NCBI RefSeq assembly: GCF_001931675.1
Contig: NZ_CP014839.1
Location: 3,720,001 to 3,784,000, forward strand
Direction of reading: 5' to 3'
From: Pandoraea thiooxydans
GTDB taxonomy: Bacteria > Pseudomonadota > Gammaproteobacteria > Burkholderiales > Burkholderiaceae
Length of the DNA: 64,000 nt
How positions within the stretch are numbered: position 1 is the stretch's first letter; each line of letters starts with the position of its first letter. Below, one piece after another: positions 8,964 to 18,600 of the stretch. A program made the position numbers and the translations under genes. The notes beneath the pieces were generated by a model. It made no database searches. It was not told the origin of the DNA and saw only the letters and a list, made by a program, of their open reading frames with translations.

Positions 8964-10025
8964 ATGCCCACCCGCCTGAATGCCGCCTTCACGGCACTCC
9001 TTGCCGCCGCGCTGTTCGGCGCCACCACGCCGCTGGCCAAGGCGCTGCTCGGCACGCTGGCGCCGGTGATGGTCGCCGGCCTGTTCTATCTCGGCAGCGG
9101 CCTGGGCCTGGCGGCGCTGATCGGCGTGCGGCATTGGCGCCGCGGCACCGACGCGCCGGCCGACTCGAACCGGATTCCGCGCGCCGACATTCCGTGGCTG
9201 GCCGGCGCGATCGCCGCCGGCGGCGTCGCCGGGCCGGCGCTGCTGATGCTCGGCCTGAGCACCACGCCGGCGGCCACCAGCGCCTTGCTGCTCAATCTCG
9301 AAAGCGTTTTTACGGCACTCATCGCCTGGGTGGTCTTTCGCGAGAACGTCGACACCCAGGTCGCGCTCGGCATGGCCGCGATCGTCGCCGGCGGCGTGGC
9401 GCTGTCCTGGCAGCCCGGTGCCACGGGTGTCTCGCCCGGCGCCTTGCTGATCGCCGGCGCCTGCCTGTGCTGGGCGATCGACAACAACCTCACGCGCAAG
9501 GTCTCGGCCAACGATGCCATGACGATCGCCTGCATCAAGGGGCTGGTGGCCGGCGCGGTCAACTTCGGCCTGGCGCTGGCGCTGGGCGCGCGCCTGCCGG
9601 GCCTGGCCAGCGCGGCGGCGGCCATGCTCACCGGCTTCGCCGGCTACGGCGTGAGCCTGGTGCTGTTCGTGGTGGCGCTGCGCCATCTCGGCACGGCGCG
9701 CACCGGCGCCTATTTTTCGGTCGCGCCGCTGTTCGGCGTAACGCTCGCGCTGGCGCTCTGGCCGGCACTGCCCACGCCGCTGTTCTGGGTGGCCACCGCG
9801 CTGATGGCGCTGGGTGTATGGCTTCATCTGCGCGAGCGGCACGAGCACGAGCATACGCACGCAGCGCTCGAGCATACCCACAGTCATCGTCACGACGCGC
9901 ACCATCAGCACACGCACGACTTTCCGTGGGATGGCAACGAACCCCACACGCACCCCCACCGGCATGAGGTCGTCACGCACTCCCACCCGCATTTTCCGGA
10001 CATTCACCATCGTCATCGGCATTGA
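8964..10025 (+). CDS. EamA/DMT-family transporter with histidine-rich C-terminal tail
   Basis: A 353-residue ten-helix drug/metabolite transporter with two EamA repeats. The second repeat includes the characteristic YFSVAPLFGV helix. The last roughly 62 residues leave the membrane and carry 23 histidines in HxH and HH arrangements (for example HTHSHRHDAHH), with several acidic residues. Such tails bind divalent metals such as Ni, Zn or Co. I infer a metal-linked transporter or a metal-buffered regulator of transport; DMT substrates are usually amino acids or nucleosides, so this is uncertain. I use the ATG at 8964 because GAGAGA lies just upstream; an ATG four codons earlier lacks a site. Confidence 0.85.
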   Translation: MPTRLNAAFTALLAAALFGATTPLAKALLGTLAPVMVAGLFYLGSGLGLAALIGVRHWRRGTDAPADSNRIPRADIPWLAGAIAAGGVAGPALLMLGLSTTPAATSALLLNLESVFTALIAWVVFRENVDTQVALGMAAIVAGGVALSWQPGATGVSPGALLIAGACLCWAIDNNLTRKVSANDAMTIACIKGLVAGAVNFGLALALGARLPGLASAAAAMLTGFAGYGVSLVLFVVALRHLGTARTGAYFSVAPLFGVTLALALWPALPTPLFWVATALMALGVWLHLRERHEHEHTHAALEHTHSHRHDAHHQHTHDFPWDGNEPHTHPHRHEVVTHSHPHFPDIHHRHRH

Positions 10026-10128
10026 GCGCCGCAACACCCGCCTGCCAAGCCGTCAAATTAAATCCGGGTGTTATTGACGACCGATTAATATCCGGATAAT
10101 ATTCTGGCCATTCCATCTTCGGACTGCC

Positions 10129-10749
10129 ATGATGACGAACACATCCAACCCAGCCACCGTCAACCGCTACACCGTTTTCGACGGCCCGCGCCGCATTGCC
10201 GCCGGCTCGCTGGCGACCGCCGCACTGGCGTTCAAGCACGCGCTCGCACAGGGCGCGAGCGGGCCGGTGCTGGTCTACGACGACCGCACCGGGCGGGTGA
10301 CCGACATCGATACGCGCGGCACCGACGCGGAAGTCGCGGCGCGCCACGCGGCTGGCGACGACCCCGCATCCGCCGCCGGGCCGCGCGGCCGCGGGCGGCC
10401 CCGGCTGGGCGTAGTGGCTCGCGAAGTCACGCTGCTGCCACGCCACTGGGACTGGCTGGCGGCTCAGCCCGGCGGCGCATCGGTCGCCTTGCGCAGACTG
10501 GTCGACCAGGCGCGGCATGCTCTTGGCGAACAGGACCGGCGCCGTGCGGCGCACGAGCGCGCCTATCACTTCATGTCGGCGATGGCCGGCGACCTGCCGC
10601 ACTTCGAGGAAGCGGTCCGCGCGCTGTTCGCCGACGACCGGCCGCGCTTCGGGACGCTGGTGGCCGGCTGGCCCGAGGACGTGCGCGAGTACGCTGCCCG
10701 GCTCGCGTTCGAGCGCGACGATCCGGCGCTGGTCCCACCGCAGCCGTAG
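10129..10749 (+). CDS. DUF2239 family protein
   Basis: A 206-residue protein matching the DUF2239 family: an N-terminal YTVFDGPRRIAAG, a VLVYDDRTGRVTDID strand pair, a basic GPRGRGRPRLGVVAREVTLLPRHW segment and a helical C-terminal half. GRGRPRLG resembles an AT-hook-like basic patch, which hints at nucleic-acid binding, but the family has no established function. It has no signal peptide or membrane segment. It stands alone; the next gene starts 150 bases later and is unrelated. Confidence 0.82.
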   Translation: MMTNTSNPATVNRYTVFDGPRRIAAGSLATAALAFKHALAQGASGPVLVYDDRTGRVTDIDTRGTDAEVAARHAAGDDPASAAGPRGRGRPRLGVVAREVTLLPRHWDWLAAQPGGASVALRRLVDQARHALGEQDRRRAAHERAYHFMSAMAGDLPHFEEAVRALFADDRPRFGTLVAGWPEDVREYAARLAFERDDPALVPPQP

Positions 10750-10899
10750 GCGGGGGCGAAGGGATCGAAGAAGTCGAAGGGGTCGAGGGGGCCGCCAGCG
10801 GCCTTCGCCAGCCGGTGACATAATTGGCCCGGGCGACGCGCCGCCGGGCGCGTCGCATATCTTGCCTATGTCTTTGTCACGCTTGACCTGGAGCCCCCT

Positions 10900-11409
10900 A
10901 TGACCCTTTCGATGTATCAAGCATCCCTACCCGTGATGACGCGCATGATGCGCAATCTCGATGCGATCCTCGCCAAGGCGGCCGCGCATGCGGAAGAGAA
11001 AAAGATCGATCCGGCGGTGCTGATGGGCAGCCGGCTGTATCCCGACATGTTCGCGCTGGCGCGCCAGGTGCAGATCGTCACCGACACCGCCAAAGGCTGC
11101 GCCGCGCGCCTGGCCGGCGTCGAGCCGCCGAAGTACGACGACACCGAAACGACTTTCGCGGAACTCGCGGCGCGCCTGCAGAAAACCATCGATTATCTGG
11201 AGAGCTTCGAGGCCGGCCAGATCGACGGCACCGAGAAAAAAGACATCACGCTCAAGCTCGGCGGCAAACCGGTCACCTTCACCGGCGAGTTCTATCTGCT
11301 CAATTTCGTACTGCCCAATTTCTATTTCCATGTGAGCACCGCTTACGGCATCCTGCGCCATAGCGGCGTGCCGCTGGGCAAAATGGATTACCTCGGCCAG
11401 CTCGCCTGA
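10900..11409 (+). CDS. DUF1993 family protein
   Basis: A 169-residue protein of the DUF1993 family, predicted to be a DinB-like four-helix bundle: MTLSMYQASLPVMTRMMRNLDAIL at the start, SRLYPDMFALARQVQ in helix 2, and FYFHVSTAYGILRHSGVPLGK in the last helix. Members often carry conserved His residues on the helices, as here (FYFHV and LRHSG), and may bind metal. The biochemical function is unknown. The SD GGAGCCCCCT is present upstream of the ATG. No operon partner is apparent. Confidence 0.85.
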   Translation: MTLSMYQASLPVMTRMMRNLDAILAKAAAHAEEKKIDPAVLMGSRLYPDMFALARQVQIVTDTAKGCAARLAGVEPPKYDDTETTFAELAARLQKTIDYLESFEAGQIDGTEKKDITLKLGGKPVTFTGEFYLLNFVLPNFYFHVSTAYGILRHSGVPLGKMDYLGQLA

Positions 11410-11480
11410 GCTGCGGCGCGGCGGCCGGGCGCCGCTGCGCGACTGCCCCCCCTGCGCCGCCTCGTTTTCAAGTTCCTGCG

Positions 11481-12185
11481 TTATGCCGCCACGCGCCGCT
11501 TGGCGCGCGGCATGGGGCGCCCAGTGCTGGCGCTGACCAGACCGCCATCGAGCATCGCTGCCAGGTAGCCGTCGGTCTTGCCCAGCAGGTGATTTTCCAT
11601 CAGCACGCGCAGGCGCTTGCCGTCACGCCGGCGCAGCAGTTCGAGCATTTCCGCATGCTCGTCGACAGCCCGCTGCCAACGCTCGGGCGTCGGATTGAGC
11701 CGCTGGCGAACCTGCCGCAGGCGCGCATTCAGGTTGTGGAAATACTCGGTCAGCGCGCGGTTGCCAGCGACGCGCAAAATCGTCAGGTGAATCTGCTGAT
11801 TGAGCGCGAAATACGCCGCGCGATCCTGCCGCGCGTGCGCATCGCTCATCTGGGCCTGCAACTGCTCGAGCTCGGCCAGATCGTCGTCGTCGATCTTGCG
11901 GCAGGCCTGCTCGCCGCTGAGCCCTTCGAGCGCGGCCATCACCGCCAGCAGATCGGCCGCCTCCTCGAGCGTCAGGCGCGCCACGCTGGCGCGCCGGGTC
12001 GCCGAAATATCGACCAGCCCTTCGCCGGCCAGCAACTTGAGCGCCTCGCGCAACGGCGTGCGCGACACCCCCAGCGCTTCGCATAAGGCACGCTCCGAGA
12101 GCGGCGCACCGGGCGCCAGCTCGCCGCTGATGATGCGGCTTTTCAGCGCCTCGTAGGCCGAGGCATTCAGCGGCGCGTTCTCCAC
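11481..12185 (-). CDS. FCD-type GntR transcriptional regulator
   Basis: A 234-residue GntR protein of the FadR/FCD subgroup. The wHTH covers about residues 8-70 (SERALCEALGVSRTPLREALKLLAGEGLVDI), followed by an all-helical FCD ligand domain with conserved His residues for metal and effector. I choose a GTG start at 12185, because AGGA sits seven bases upstream and because a probable operator at 12205-12216 lies just beyond it; longer ATG starts would put that operator inside the gene. It is divergent from an enoyl-CoA hydratase / CoA-transferase pair and probably represses both that operon and itself. Confidence 0.85.
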   Translation of the reverse strand: MENAPLNASAYEALKSRIISGELAPGAPLSERALCEALGVSRTPLREALKLLAGEGLVDISATRRASVARLTLEEAADLLAVMAALEGLSGEQACRKIDDDDLAELEQLQAQMSDAHARQDRAAYFALNQQIHLTILRVAGNRALTEYFHNLNARLRQVRQRLNPTPERWQRAVDEHAEMLELLRRRDGKRLRVLMENHLLGKTDGYLAAMLDGGLVSASTGRPMPRAKRRVAA

Positions 12186-12204
12186 GTTACGATCCTTTGC
12201 AAAA

Positions 12205-12216
12205 TTGGGATACCAA
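12205..12216. promoter_or_regulatory. Putative GntR operator, proximal to the regulator gene
   Basis: TTGGGATACCAA (TTGG-N4-CCAA) lies 20 bases upstream of the GTG start of the GntR gene. A near copy in the opposite reading (TTGGCATCCCAT) sits upstream of the divergent enoyl-CoA hydratase gene. Short TTGG/CCAA-type palindromes are common FCD-GntR sites. The call rests on symmetry, repetition and position. Confidence 0.5.
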
Positions 12217-12337
12217 ATTAGCATGCAATCGAACGACCCGTCAATCAAAAATCCTTTGATAATTCGCCAATAAAGTCATATATTCCCGTTTTACAGATGC
12301 ACGCAAACTACCGACATATTTTTCGCTATTTTATTTT

Positions 12338-12349
12338 TTGGCATCCCAT
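12338..12349. promoter_or_regulatory. Putative GntR operator, proximal to the hydratase operon
   Basis: TTGGCATCCCAT lies 41 bases upstream of the enoyl-CoA hydratase start. Read on the same strand, the other site is TTGGTATCCCAA, and both are followed by A/T then TTTTG, so the shared block is about 17 bases. This placement fits repression of the divergent operon by the neighbouring GntR protein. Confidence 0.48.
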
Positions 12350-12390
12350 TTTGTTTACTCGATGAGAACACCAATCCCCCGGGAGACAAC

Positions 12391-13170
12391 GTGACTTCGA
12401 CCGTACTGACCGAGCGGCGCGGGCCCGTCGCCGTCGTGAGCCTGAACCGCCCCGACAAGCTCAACGCACTGACCAAGACCATGTGGCAAGCGCTCGGCGA
12501 CACGGTGCTTGCGCTGTCGGCCGACGCCGAGGTGCGCTGCATCGTGCTGCGCGGGGCCGGCACGAAATCGTTCGCGCCGGGCAACGACATCGCCGAGTTC
12601 GAAACCGATCGTGCCAACGCCGCGCAGGCGCGCGCGTATGGCGCGCTGATGCATCGCACGCTCGACGCGCTGACGACCTGCCCGGTGCCGCTGGTGGCGA
12701 TGATCCACGGCATCTGCGTGGGCGGCGGCATGGAAATCGCAGCCGCCTGCGACGTGCGCATTTGCGGCGAGTCGAGCCGCTTCGGCGCGCCGATCAACAA
12801 GCTGGGGCTCGTCATGGCGCACGCCGAACTCAGCGCCCTGGTGGGCCTTGTCGGCCCGGCCGTGGCGCTGGAAATTCTGCTCGAGGGGCGTGTGTTCGGA
12901 GCGGCCGAGGCGTTGCAAAAGGGTCTGGTCAGCCGTGTGGTAGCCGACGGCGAAGTCGAGCACGAGGCGCTGGCCGCCGCCGATCGCATCGCGCAGGGCG
13001 CACCCCTGGTGGCGCGCTGGCACAAGAAATTCGTGCGCCAGTTGGCCGCGCGCGCGCCGTTGTCGGCCGCCGACCTGGACGAGGGCTTCGCCTGTTTCGA
13101 TACCGAGGATTTCCGCATCGGCTACCGCGCCTTCCTGGCCAAGCAGACACCGCAATTCGGAGGACGTTGA
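12391..13170 (+). CDS. Enoyl-CoA hydratase/isomerase family protein
   Basis: A 259-residue crotonase-fold enzyme starting at a GTG behind GGGAGA. It has the CoA-binding NRPDKLNALT segment, the first oxyanion-hole region FAPGNDIAEF, and the second, IHGICVGGGMEIAAACDVRI. The Glu of the hydratase pair is present in the GAPINKLGLVM region only by approximate alignment, so hydration, isomerisation or hydrolysis all remain possible. It is followed after one base by a CoA-transferase gene, with which it forms an operon divergent from an FCD-GntR regulator. The pair looks like an organic-acid activation and hydration module. Confidence 0.88.
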   Translation: MTSTVLTERRGPVAVVSLNRPDKLNALTKTMWQALGDTVLALSADAEVRCIVLRGAGTKSFAPGNDIAEFETDRANAAQARAYGALMHRTLDALTTCPVPLVAMIHGICVGGGMEIAAACDVRICGESSRFGAPINKLGLVMAHAELSALVGLVGPAVALEILLEGRVFGAAEALQKGLVSRVVADGEVEHEALAAADRIAQGAPLVARWHKKFVRQLAARAPLSAADLDEGFACFDTEDFRIGYRAFLAKQTPQFGGR

Positions 13171-13171
13171 G

Positions 13172-14368
13172 ATGGCAGGACCGCTGCAGGGAATGAAAGT
13201 GATCGAGTTGTCGCACATCATGTCGGGCCCGGTGTGCGGCATGATGCTCGCCGATATGGGCGCCGACGTGATCAAGGTCGAGAAAGTGCCCGACGGCGAC
13301 GACGCGCGCCGCTTCGCGCCGCTCATGGCACACGGCGAATCGGCCTCGTTCATGATGCTCAACCGCAACAAGCGCGGCATCGCGCTGAACCTCAAGACCG
13401 AGGGCGGGCGGCGCGTGCTGCGCCGCATGATCGCCGGGGCCGACGCGCTCACCGAGAACTACCGGCTTGGCACGATGGAAAAGCTCGGCTTCGGCTACCA
13501 GACGCTCAAAGAAGACAACCCGGGGCTCATCTACTGCTCGATCTCCGGCTACGGGCGCACCGGGCCGTGCGCCGACAAAGGCGGATTCGACCTCATCGCG
13601 CAGGGGCTGGCGGGCCTGATGAGCATGACCGGCGACCCTGGGCAGGCGCCAATCAAGGCCGGCTCGCCGATTGCCGATATCAACGCCGGTATCCTCGCCG
13701 CGCTGGGCATCGTCGCCGCGTACTCGCACCGGCAGCGCACCGGACAGGGCCAGGTGGTCGACACGTCGCTGCTCGAGGCGGCGTTCCAGCAAATGTACTG
13801 GGCGGCGGCCAATTTCTTCGCCAGCGGCGAGAACCCGCCCAAGATGGGTTCGGCCAACCCGACCAGCACGCCGTACCAGGCGTTTCGCACCAAGGACGGC
13901 TGGATCAATATCGGCGCGGCCAATCAGGCCAACTACGAGCGCCTGCTGCAAGTGCTCGACGCGCCCGAGATCGCGCGCGATCCGCGCTTCCAGACCAATG
14001 CGCTGCGCACCGCCAACCGCGTCGCGCTGGTCGAACTGCTGAGCGCTTACCTCGAACGCGACACCACCGATGCATGGGTCGCGCGGCTCGACGCGGCCGG
14101 TATGCCCGTGGGGCCGGTGCTGCCGATATCCGAGGCGGTGGCCCATCCGCAGATCGCCGCGCGCGGCATGGTGGTGCAGACCGAGCATCCGCTGGCCGGG
14201 CCAACCCGCAGCATCGGCCTGCCGATCCGCTTCTCGGCAACGCCGGCCGAGGTGCGTGGCCCCGCGCCGCTGCTGGGCGAGCACACGCTGCAGGTGCTCG
14301 CCGAGTATGGTTTTGCAGAGGCGGAGATCGCCGCGCTGCGCGACGAAGGCGCGATCGTGGCGCGCTGA
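13172..14368 (+). CDS. CaiB/BaiF (class III) CoA-transferase
   Basis: A 398-residue family III CoA-transferase, starting MAGPLQGMKVIELSHIMSGP, with GADVIKVEK near residue 35 and the catalytic-Asp region PIADINAGILAALG. Its SD (GGAGG) is inside the end of the hydratase gene and only one base separates them, so they are translationally coupled. It is a second, distinct copy of the family; the other lies in the HMGL operon at 2029-3219. The product likely activates the substrate that the hydratase then uses. The acid is unknown. Confidence 0.92.
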   Translation: MAGPLQGMKVIELSHIMSGPVCGMMLADMGADVIKVEKVPDGDDARRFAPLMAHGESASFMMLNRNKRGIALNLKTEGGRRVLRRMIAGADALTENYRLGTMEKLGFGYQTLKEDNPGLIYCSISGYGRTGPCADKGGFDLIAQGLAGLMSMTGDPGQAPIKAGSPIADINAGILAALGIVAAYSHRQRTGQGQVVDTSLLEAAFQQMYWAAANFFASGENPPKMGSANPTSTPYQAFRTKDGWINIGAANQANYERLLQVLDAPEIARDPRFQTNALRTANRVALVELLSAYLERDTTDAWVARLDAAGMPVGPVLPISEAVAHPQIAARGMVVQTEHPLAGPTRSIGLPIRFSATPAEVRGPAPLLGEHTLQVLAEYGFAEAEIAALRDEGAIVAR

Positions 14369-14451
14369 GCCGGGTCAGCGCATGCGGGAGCGGGCACGGC
14401 CGACCGCTGCCTGCCGCGCCGGTCGGCCGCCGGTGGCGGCAGCGGGTCGAA

Positions 14452-15600
14452 TCAACGGCTCAGGCCGCGCGCGGCGATCGGCCACACGCATTCGACCCGC
14501 TCGCCACGAAAGCCGACGTACTGGTCGTACAGATTGGCAGTCGGGTCGCAATGGCCCGGCACCAGCAGCAAGCGCTCGCCGAGCAGCCCGTGCGCATCGC
14601 CAGCCAGCACTTGCAGCATGCCATGTTCATCGTTGGCCGCCGTGTAGCGCAACTGATCGGCACGCTCGGCCGGCCACAGGCGCGGCAGGCCGGAGTCGAC
14701 CGCCACGCTTTTCAGGCCGGCATCGCACACGGCCATGCCCGGTCTGGCCTGGCTCATGATGGTCGCGGCAATGAACAGGCTGTGCCGCCACCGCAGTTCG
14801 CCCTCCCATGCAAGCGAGCCATAGTGGCGATCCATAAAGACGTACGAGCCCGGCTGGATTTCCGTATAGACGCCGCTGGCGGCGTCGAATTCGACCGTGC
14901 CGGTGCCGCCGCCGGTGACCACGCCGCAGCGCACGCCGCGCGCCTCAAGATGCCGCACGTGGGCCGCGGTGGCGTCGGCCGCGCGCCCGGCCGCCGAGCG
15001 TCGCCCGGCCCAGTCGTCCTGGTGCTGGATGCCGCCGTGGTAGGCCTGCAGCCCGCCGAAGCAGAGCCCGCGATGGCGCGCGATCGCATCGACCAGCGCA
15101 CTCAGTGCATCGGCGCTGTCGACACCGCAACGCCCCTGCCCCACATCGACCTCGGGCAGCACGGCGATCGACACGCCGGCCTGCGAAGCCGCCGCGCCCA
15201 ACGCCGCGACCTGCGCCACATCGTCCGCGCATACGCTCAACGCAACATGCCCGGCGAGCGCCACCGCCATCGCCACCTTGTCGGCACCGATGAATTCATT
15301 GCTGATGTGAATGCTCTGGATGCCGGCAGCGGCAAACGGATATGCCTCGCTCAGTTTCTGGCAGCAGATGCCGGCGGCGCCCCGCGCCAATTGCGCATGG
15401 GCAATCGCCGGCGCCTTGTGCGCCTTCGCGTGCGGGCGCAATGCGACCTTGTGCCGGGCGGCAAATTCGGCCATCTGCGCGAGGTTATGCTCGAATGCGT
15501 CGAGATCGATCAGGAGCGCCGGCGTGCCGACCCGATCGAGTCGATCGCCCGGTGCGGCGATCGGCGGAAGTTGCAGTGACACAGCGTGATTCCTCGTCAA
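14452..15600 (-). CDS. DSD1-family PLP enzyme (D-threonine / 3-hydroxy-D-aspartate aldolase type)
   Basis: A 382-residue fold-type III PLP enzyme. It has DRVGTPALLIDLDAF, the PLP-lysine motif RPHAKAHK (Lys59), the GGGTGT phosphate-binding segment, and a C-terminal PGHCDPT motif that supplies the divalent-metal His and Asp of D-threonine aldolases and D-serine dehydratases. Likely reactions are cleavage of a D-3-hydroxy amino acid to glycine plus an aldehyde or glyoxylate, or D-serine dehydration. It is the last gene of a five-gene minus-strand run, 13 bases after the FAD/Fe-S dehydrogenase. The run's serine-glyoxylate-type aminotransferase would fit glyoxylate or glycine as an intermediate. 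Confidence 0.87.
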   Translation of the reverse strand: MTRNHAVSLQLPPIAAPGDRLDRVGTPALLIDLDAFEHNLAQMAEFAARHKVALRPHAKAHKAPAIAHAQLARGAAGICCQKLSEAYPFAAAGIQSIHISNEFIGADKVAMAVALAGHVALSVCADDVAQVAALGAAASQAGVSIAVLPEVDVGQGRCGVDSADALSALVDAIARHRGLCFGGLQAYHGGIQHQDDWAGRRSAAGRAADATAAHVRHLEARGVRCGVVTGGGTGTVEFDAASGVYTEIQPGSYVFMDRHYGSLAWEGELRWRHSLFIAATIMSQARPGMAVCDAGLKSVAVDSGLPRLWPAERADQLRYTAANDEHGMLQVLAGDAHGLLGERLLLVPGHCDPTANLYDQYVGFRGERVECVWPIAARGLSR

Positions 15601-15613
15601 AAAACGTCAAGCG

Positions 15614-18600
15614 TCAGCGGGTCGGCCCGCTCCGGTCCGGCGCATCGGCCAGCGCGTCGGCCAGGGCATCGGCCAATACGCGGGCGACGTGCACGGCCTC
15701 GGTTTGCGCGCCATCGACGATCTGATGGCGGCAACTGGTGCCGTCGGCGACCACCAGCGCGCCCTGGGGCCGGGCTCGCACGGCCGGCAGCAGCGACAGT
15801 TCGGCCATCGCTTGCGAAGCCTCGTGATGCTCCGCCTCGTAACCGAAACTGCCGGCCATGCCGCAGCACGACGACTCGATCGTCGACACCTCGAGACCGG
15901 GGATCCATCCTAATACCGTTTGCACCGGCGTGAGTGCATCGAACGCCTTTTGATGGCAATGCCCATGCACCAGCGCCTGCGTCACGCCCAGCGGCTTCAG
16001 GGCCAGTTGCAAGCGCTCCGCCCGCGCCTCGCGCACCAGGAACTCCTCGAACAGGAACGCATGCGCGGCAAGTCGTTGCGCCTCGTCGCCATAGCCGTAA
16101 GCGAGAAACTCGTCGCGCAACGTCAGCAGGCACGACGGCTCGAGACCGACGATCGGCACGCCGCGCTCGACGAACGGCCTGAACGCATCGAGCGCGCGGC
16201 GCGCTTCATGCTTAGCCTGCTCGACCAGTCCGGCCGAGAGAAAAGTGCGCCCGCAGCACAGCGGCCGCTGGCCCGGTCTGGCGTTCAAATGCACGGCGTA
16301 GCCGGCCGCCTCGAGGACCCGCACGGCGGCCCGGGCGTTTTCAGGCTCAAGGTAATTGTTGAAGGTATCGACGAACAGCAACACCTCGCGGCCGTTGCCC
16401 CGAATGGCGGCCGGTGCGGCCGCGCGCGCCAGGAACGCGGGCTTGAAACGCGGCAGCGAGCGGCCCGGGGCAAAGCCCAGCCGGCGCCTGGCCCACGCCG
16501 AGACGCCGGGGATATTGTCGGCCAGCGCCGCGAGGCCCGGCATCCTGCTGGCCAGCGGCGCATAGCGCGGCATGAAGGCCACCAGACGCTCGCGCAGCGT
16601 GATGCCGTGCAGCGCGCTCCATGCGTGGCGCGCCTCGATCTTGACCCTGGCCATATCGACACCGGTCGGGCAATCGCGCTTGCAGCCCTTGCACGATACG
16701 CACAGATCGAGCGCCGCCTTGACCTCCGGATGCGCCAGACCGGCCTCGCCGAGCTGGCCGGAGATCGCCAGGCGCAGCGTGTTGGCGCGCCCTCGCGTGA
16801 CGTGCTGTTCGTCCTTGGTGACGCGGTAGCTCGGGCACATCGTGCCGGCGTCGAACTTGCGGCAGTGGCCATTGTTGTTGCACATCTCGATCGCGCTGGC
16901 CAGACCGCCCGTGGCGTCGGCTCCCGTGCCCGGCGCACTCTGCGCACCGCTTTGCGCATCGCGCTCGACGTTCCAGGCCGACCAATCGAGCGCGGCGCCG
17001 AGCGGCGCGACAGCGTAACCGGGCGCGAAGCGGAAGTTGCGGCGATCGTCCATTCTTGGCGGGTTGACGATCTTGTCGGGATTGAAGCGATTGTCCGGGT
17101 CGAACAGCGCCTTGATCTCGCCGAACGCCGCGTTGATGCGCGGGCCATATTGCCAGGCCACCCATTCGCCGCGGCACAGGCCGTCGCCGTGCTCGCCCGA
17201 ATACGCGCCCTTGTATTCGCGCACCAGCTCGGCCGCCTGCTCGGCGATCGCGCGCATCTTGCGCGCGCCGTCGCGCCGCATATCCAGAATCGGCCGCACG
17301 TGCAGCGTGCCGACACTGGCGTGCGCATACCAGGTGCCCTCGGTGCCGTGCCGATGAAACACCTCGGTCAGGCGGCGCGTGTATTCGGCCAGATGCTGCA
17401 ACGGCACCGCGCAGTCTTCGATGAACGATACCGGCTTGCCGTCGCCTTTCATGCTCATCATGATATTGAGCCCGGCCTTGCGCACGTCCCACAGCGCCTT
17501 TTGCGCGGCCGCCTCGGGCAGGCGCACCACCGCGCCGGGCAGGCCCAGCTCACCCATCAATTCCTCGAGCTCACCCAGCCGCGCGAGCAGCGCAGCCTTG
17601 TCCTCGCCGGCAAACTCCACCAGCAAAATCGCCTCGGGCTGCCCGACCAATGCCTTTTCGATGACCGGACGAAACGCCGGATTGCCCATCGACAGGTCGA
17701 TCATCGTGCGATCGACCAGCTCCACCGCGACCGGCTCGAGCCCGACGATGTGCTGCGCCGCATCCATCGCCTGATAGAAGGTCGGGAAATTGACCACGCC
17801 CAACACCTTGTGGGGCGGCAGCGGCGCGAGCTTCAATGTCAGTTGGCGGCTATAGGCGAGCGTGCCTTCGGCGCCGACCAGAATGTGCGACAGATTGGCG
17901 AAACCGTCGTCGGTATAAGCGCGCGGGTTCTGGCAATCGAACAGGTCGATGTTGTAGCCGGCTACGCGGCGCAGCACCTTGGGCACGCGCTCGGCGATCT
18001 CGCCGTGCTCGCGCATCGCAATGCGGCGCAGGCCGCCGAGAATTTCATTGACGCGCGCCCCCACCAGCGGCTCGCGCAGCGAGCCGAAGCGCGCCTGGGT
18101 GCCGTCGGCCAGCACCGCATCGATGGCCAGCACGTTGTGCACCATATTGCCGTATTCGATCGAGCGCGAGCCGCACGAATTGTTGCCGGCCATGCCGCCG
18201 ATGGTGCACTGCGCGCCGGTCGAGACGTCGACCGGAAACCACAGGCCGTGCGGCTTGAGCCACGCATTCAGATGATCGAGCACGATGCCCGGCTCGACCG
18301 TGACGGTGCGCGCGGCAGGATCGAAATCGATCACCCGGTTGAGCCATTTGCTGCTGTCGATCACCAGCGCCTCGCCGACCGTCTGGCCGCACTGGCTGGT
18401 GCCGGCGCCGCGCGCGAGCACCGGCACGCGCTGCTCGCGCGCGATCTCGAGCGCAGCCAGCAGGTCGGCCTGGTCGCGCGGCACCACCACGCCCAGCGGC
18501 ATGATCTGGTAGATCGACGCATCGGTTGCATAGCGCCCGCGTGCGCCGGCATCGAACAGCACGTCGCCGCGCAGGGCCTGGCGCAGGCGCGCGGCCAGCG

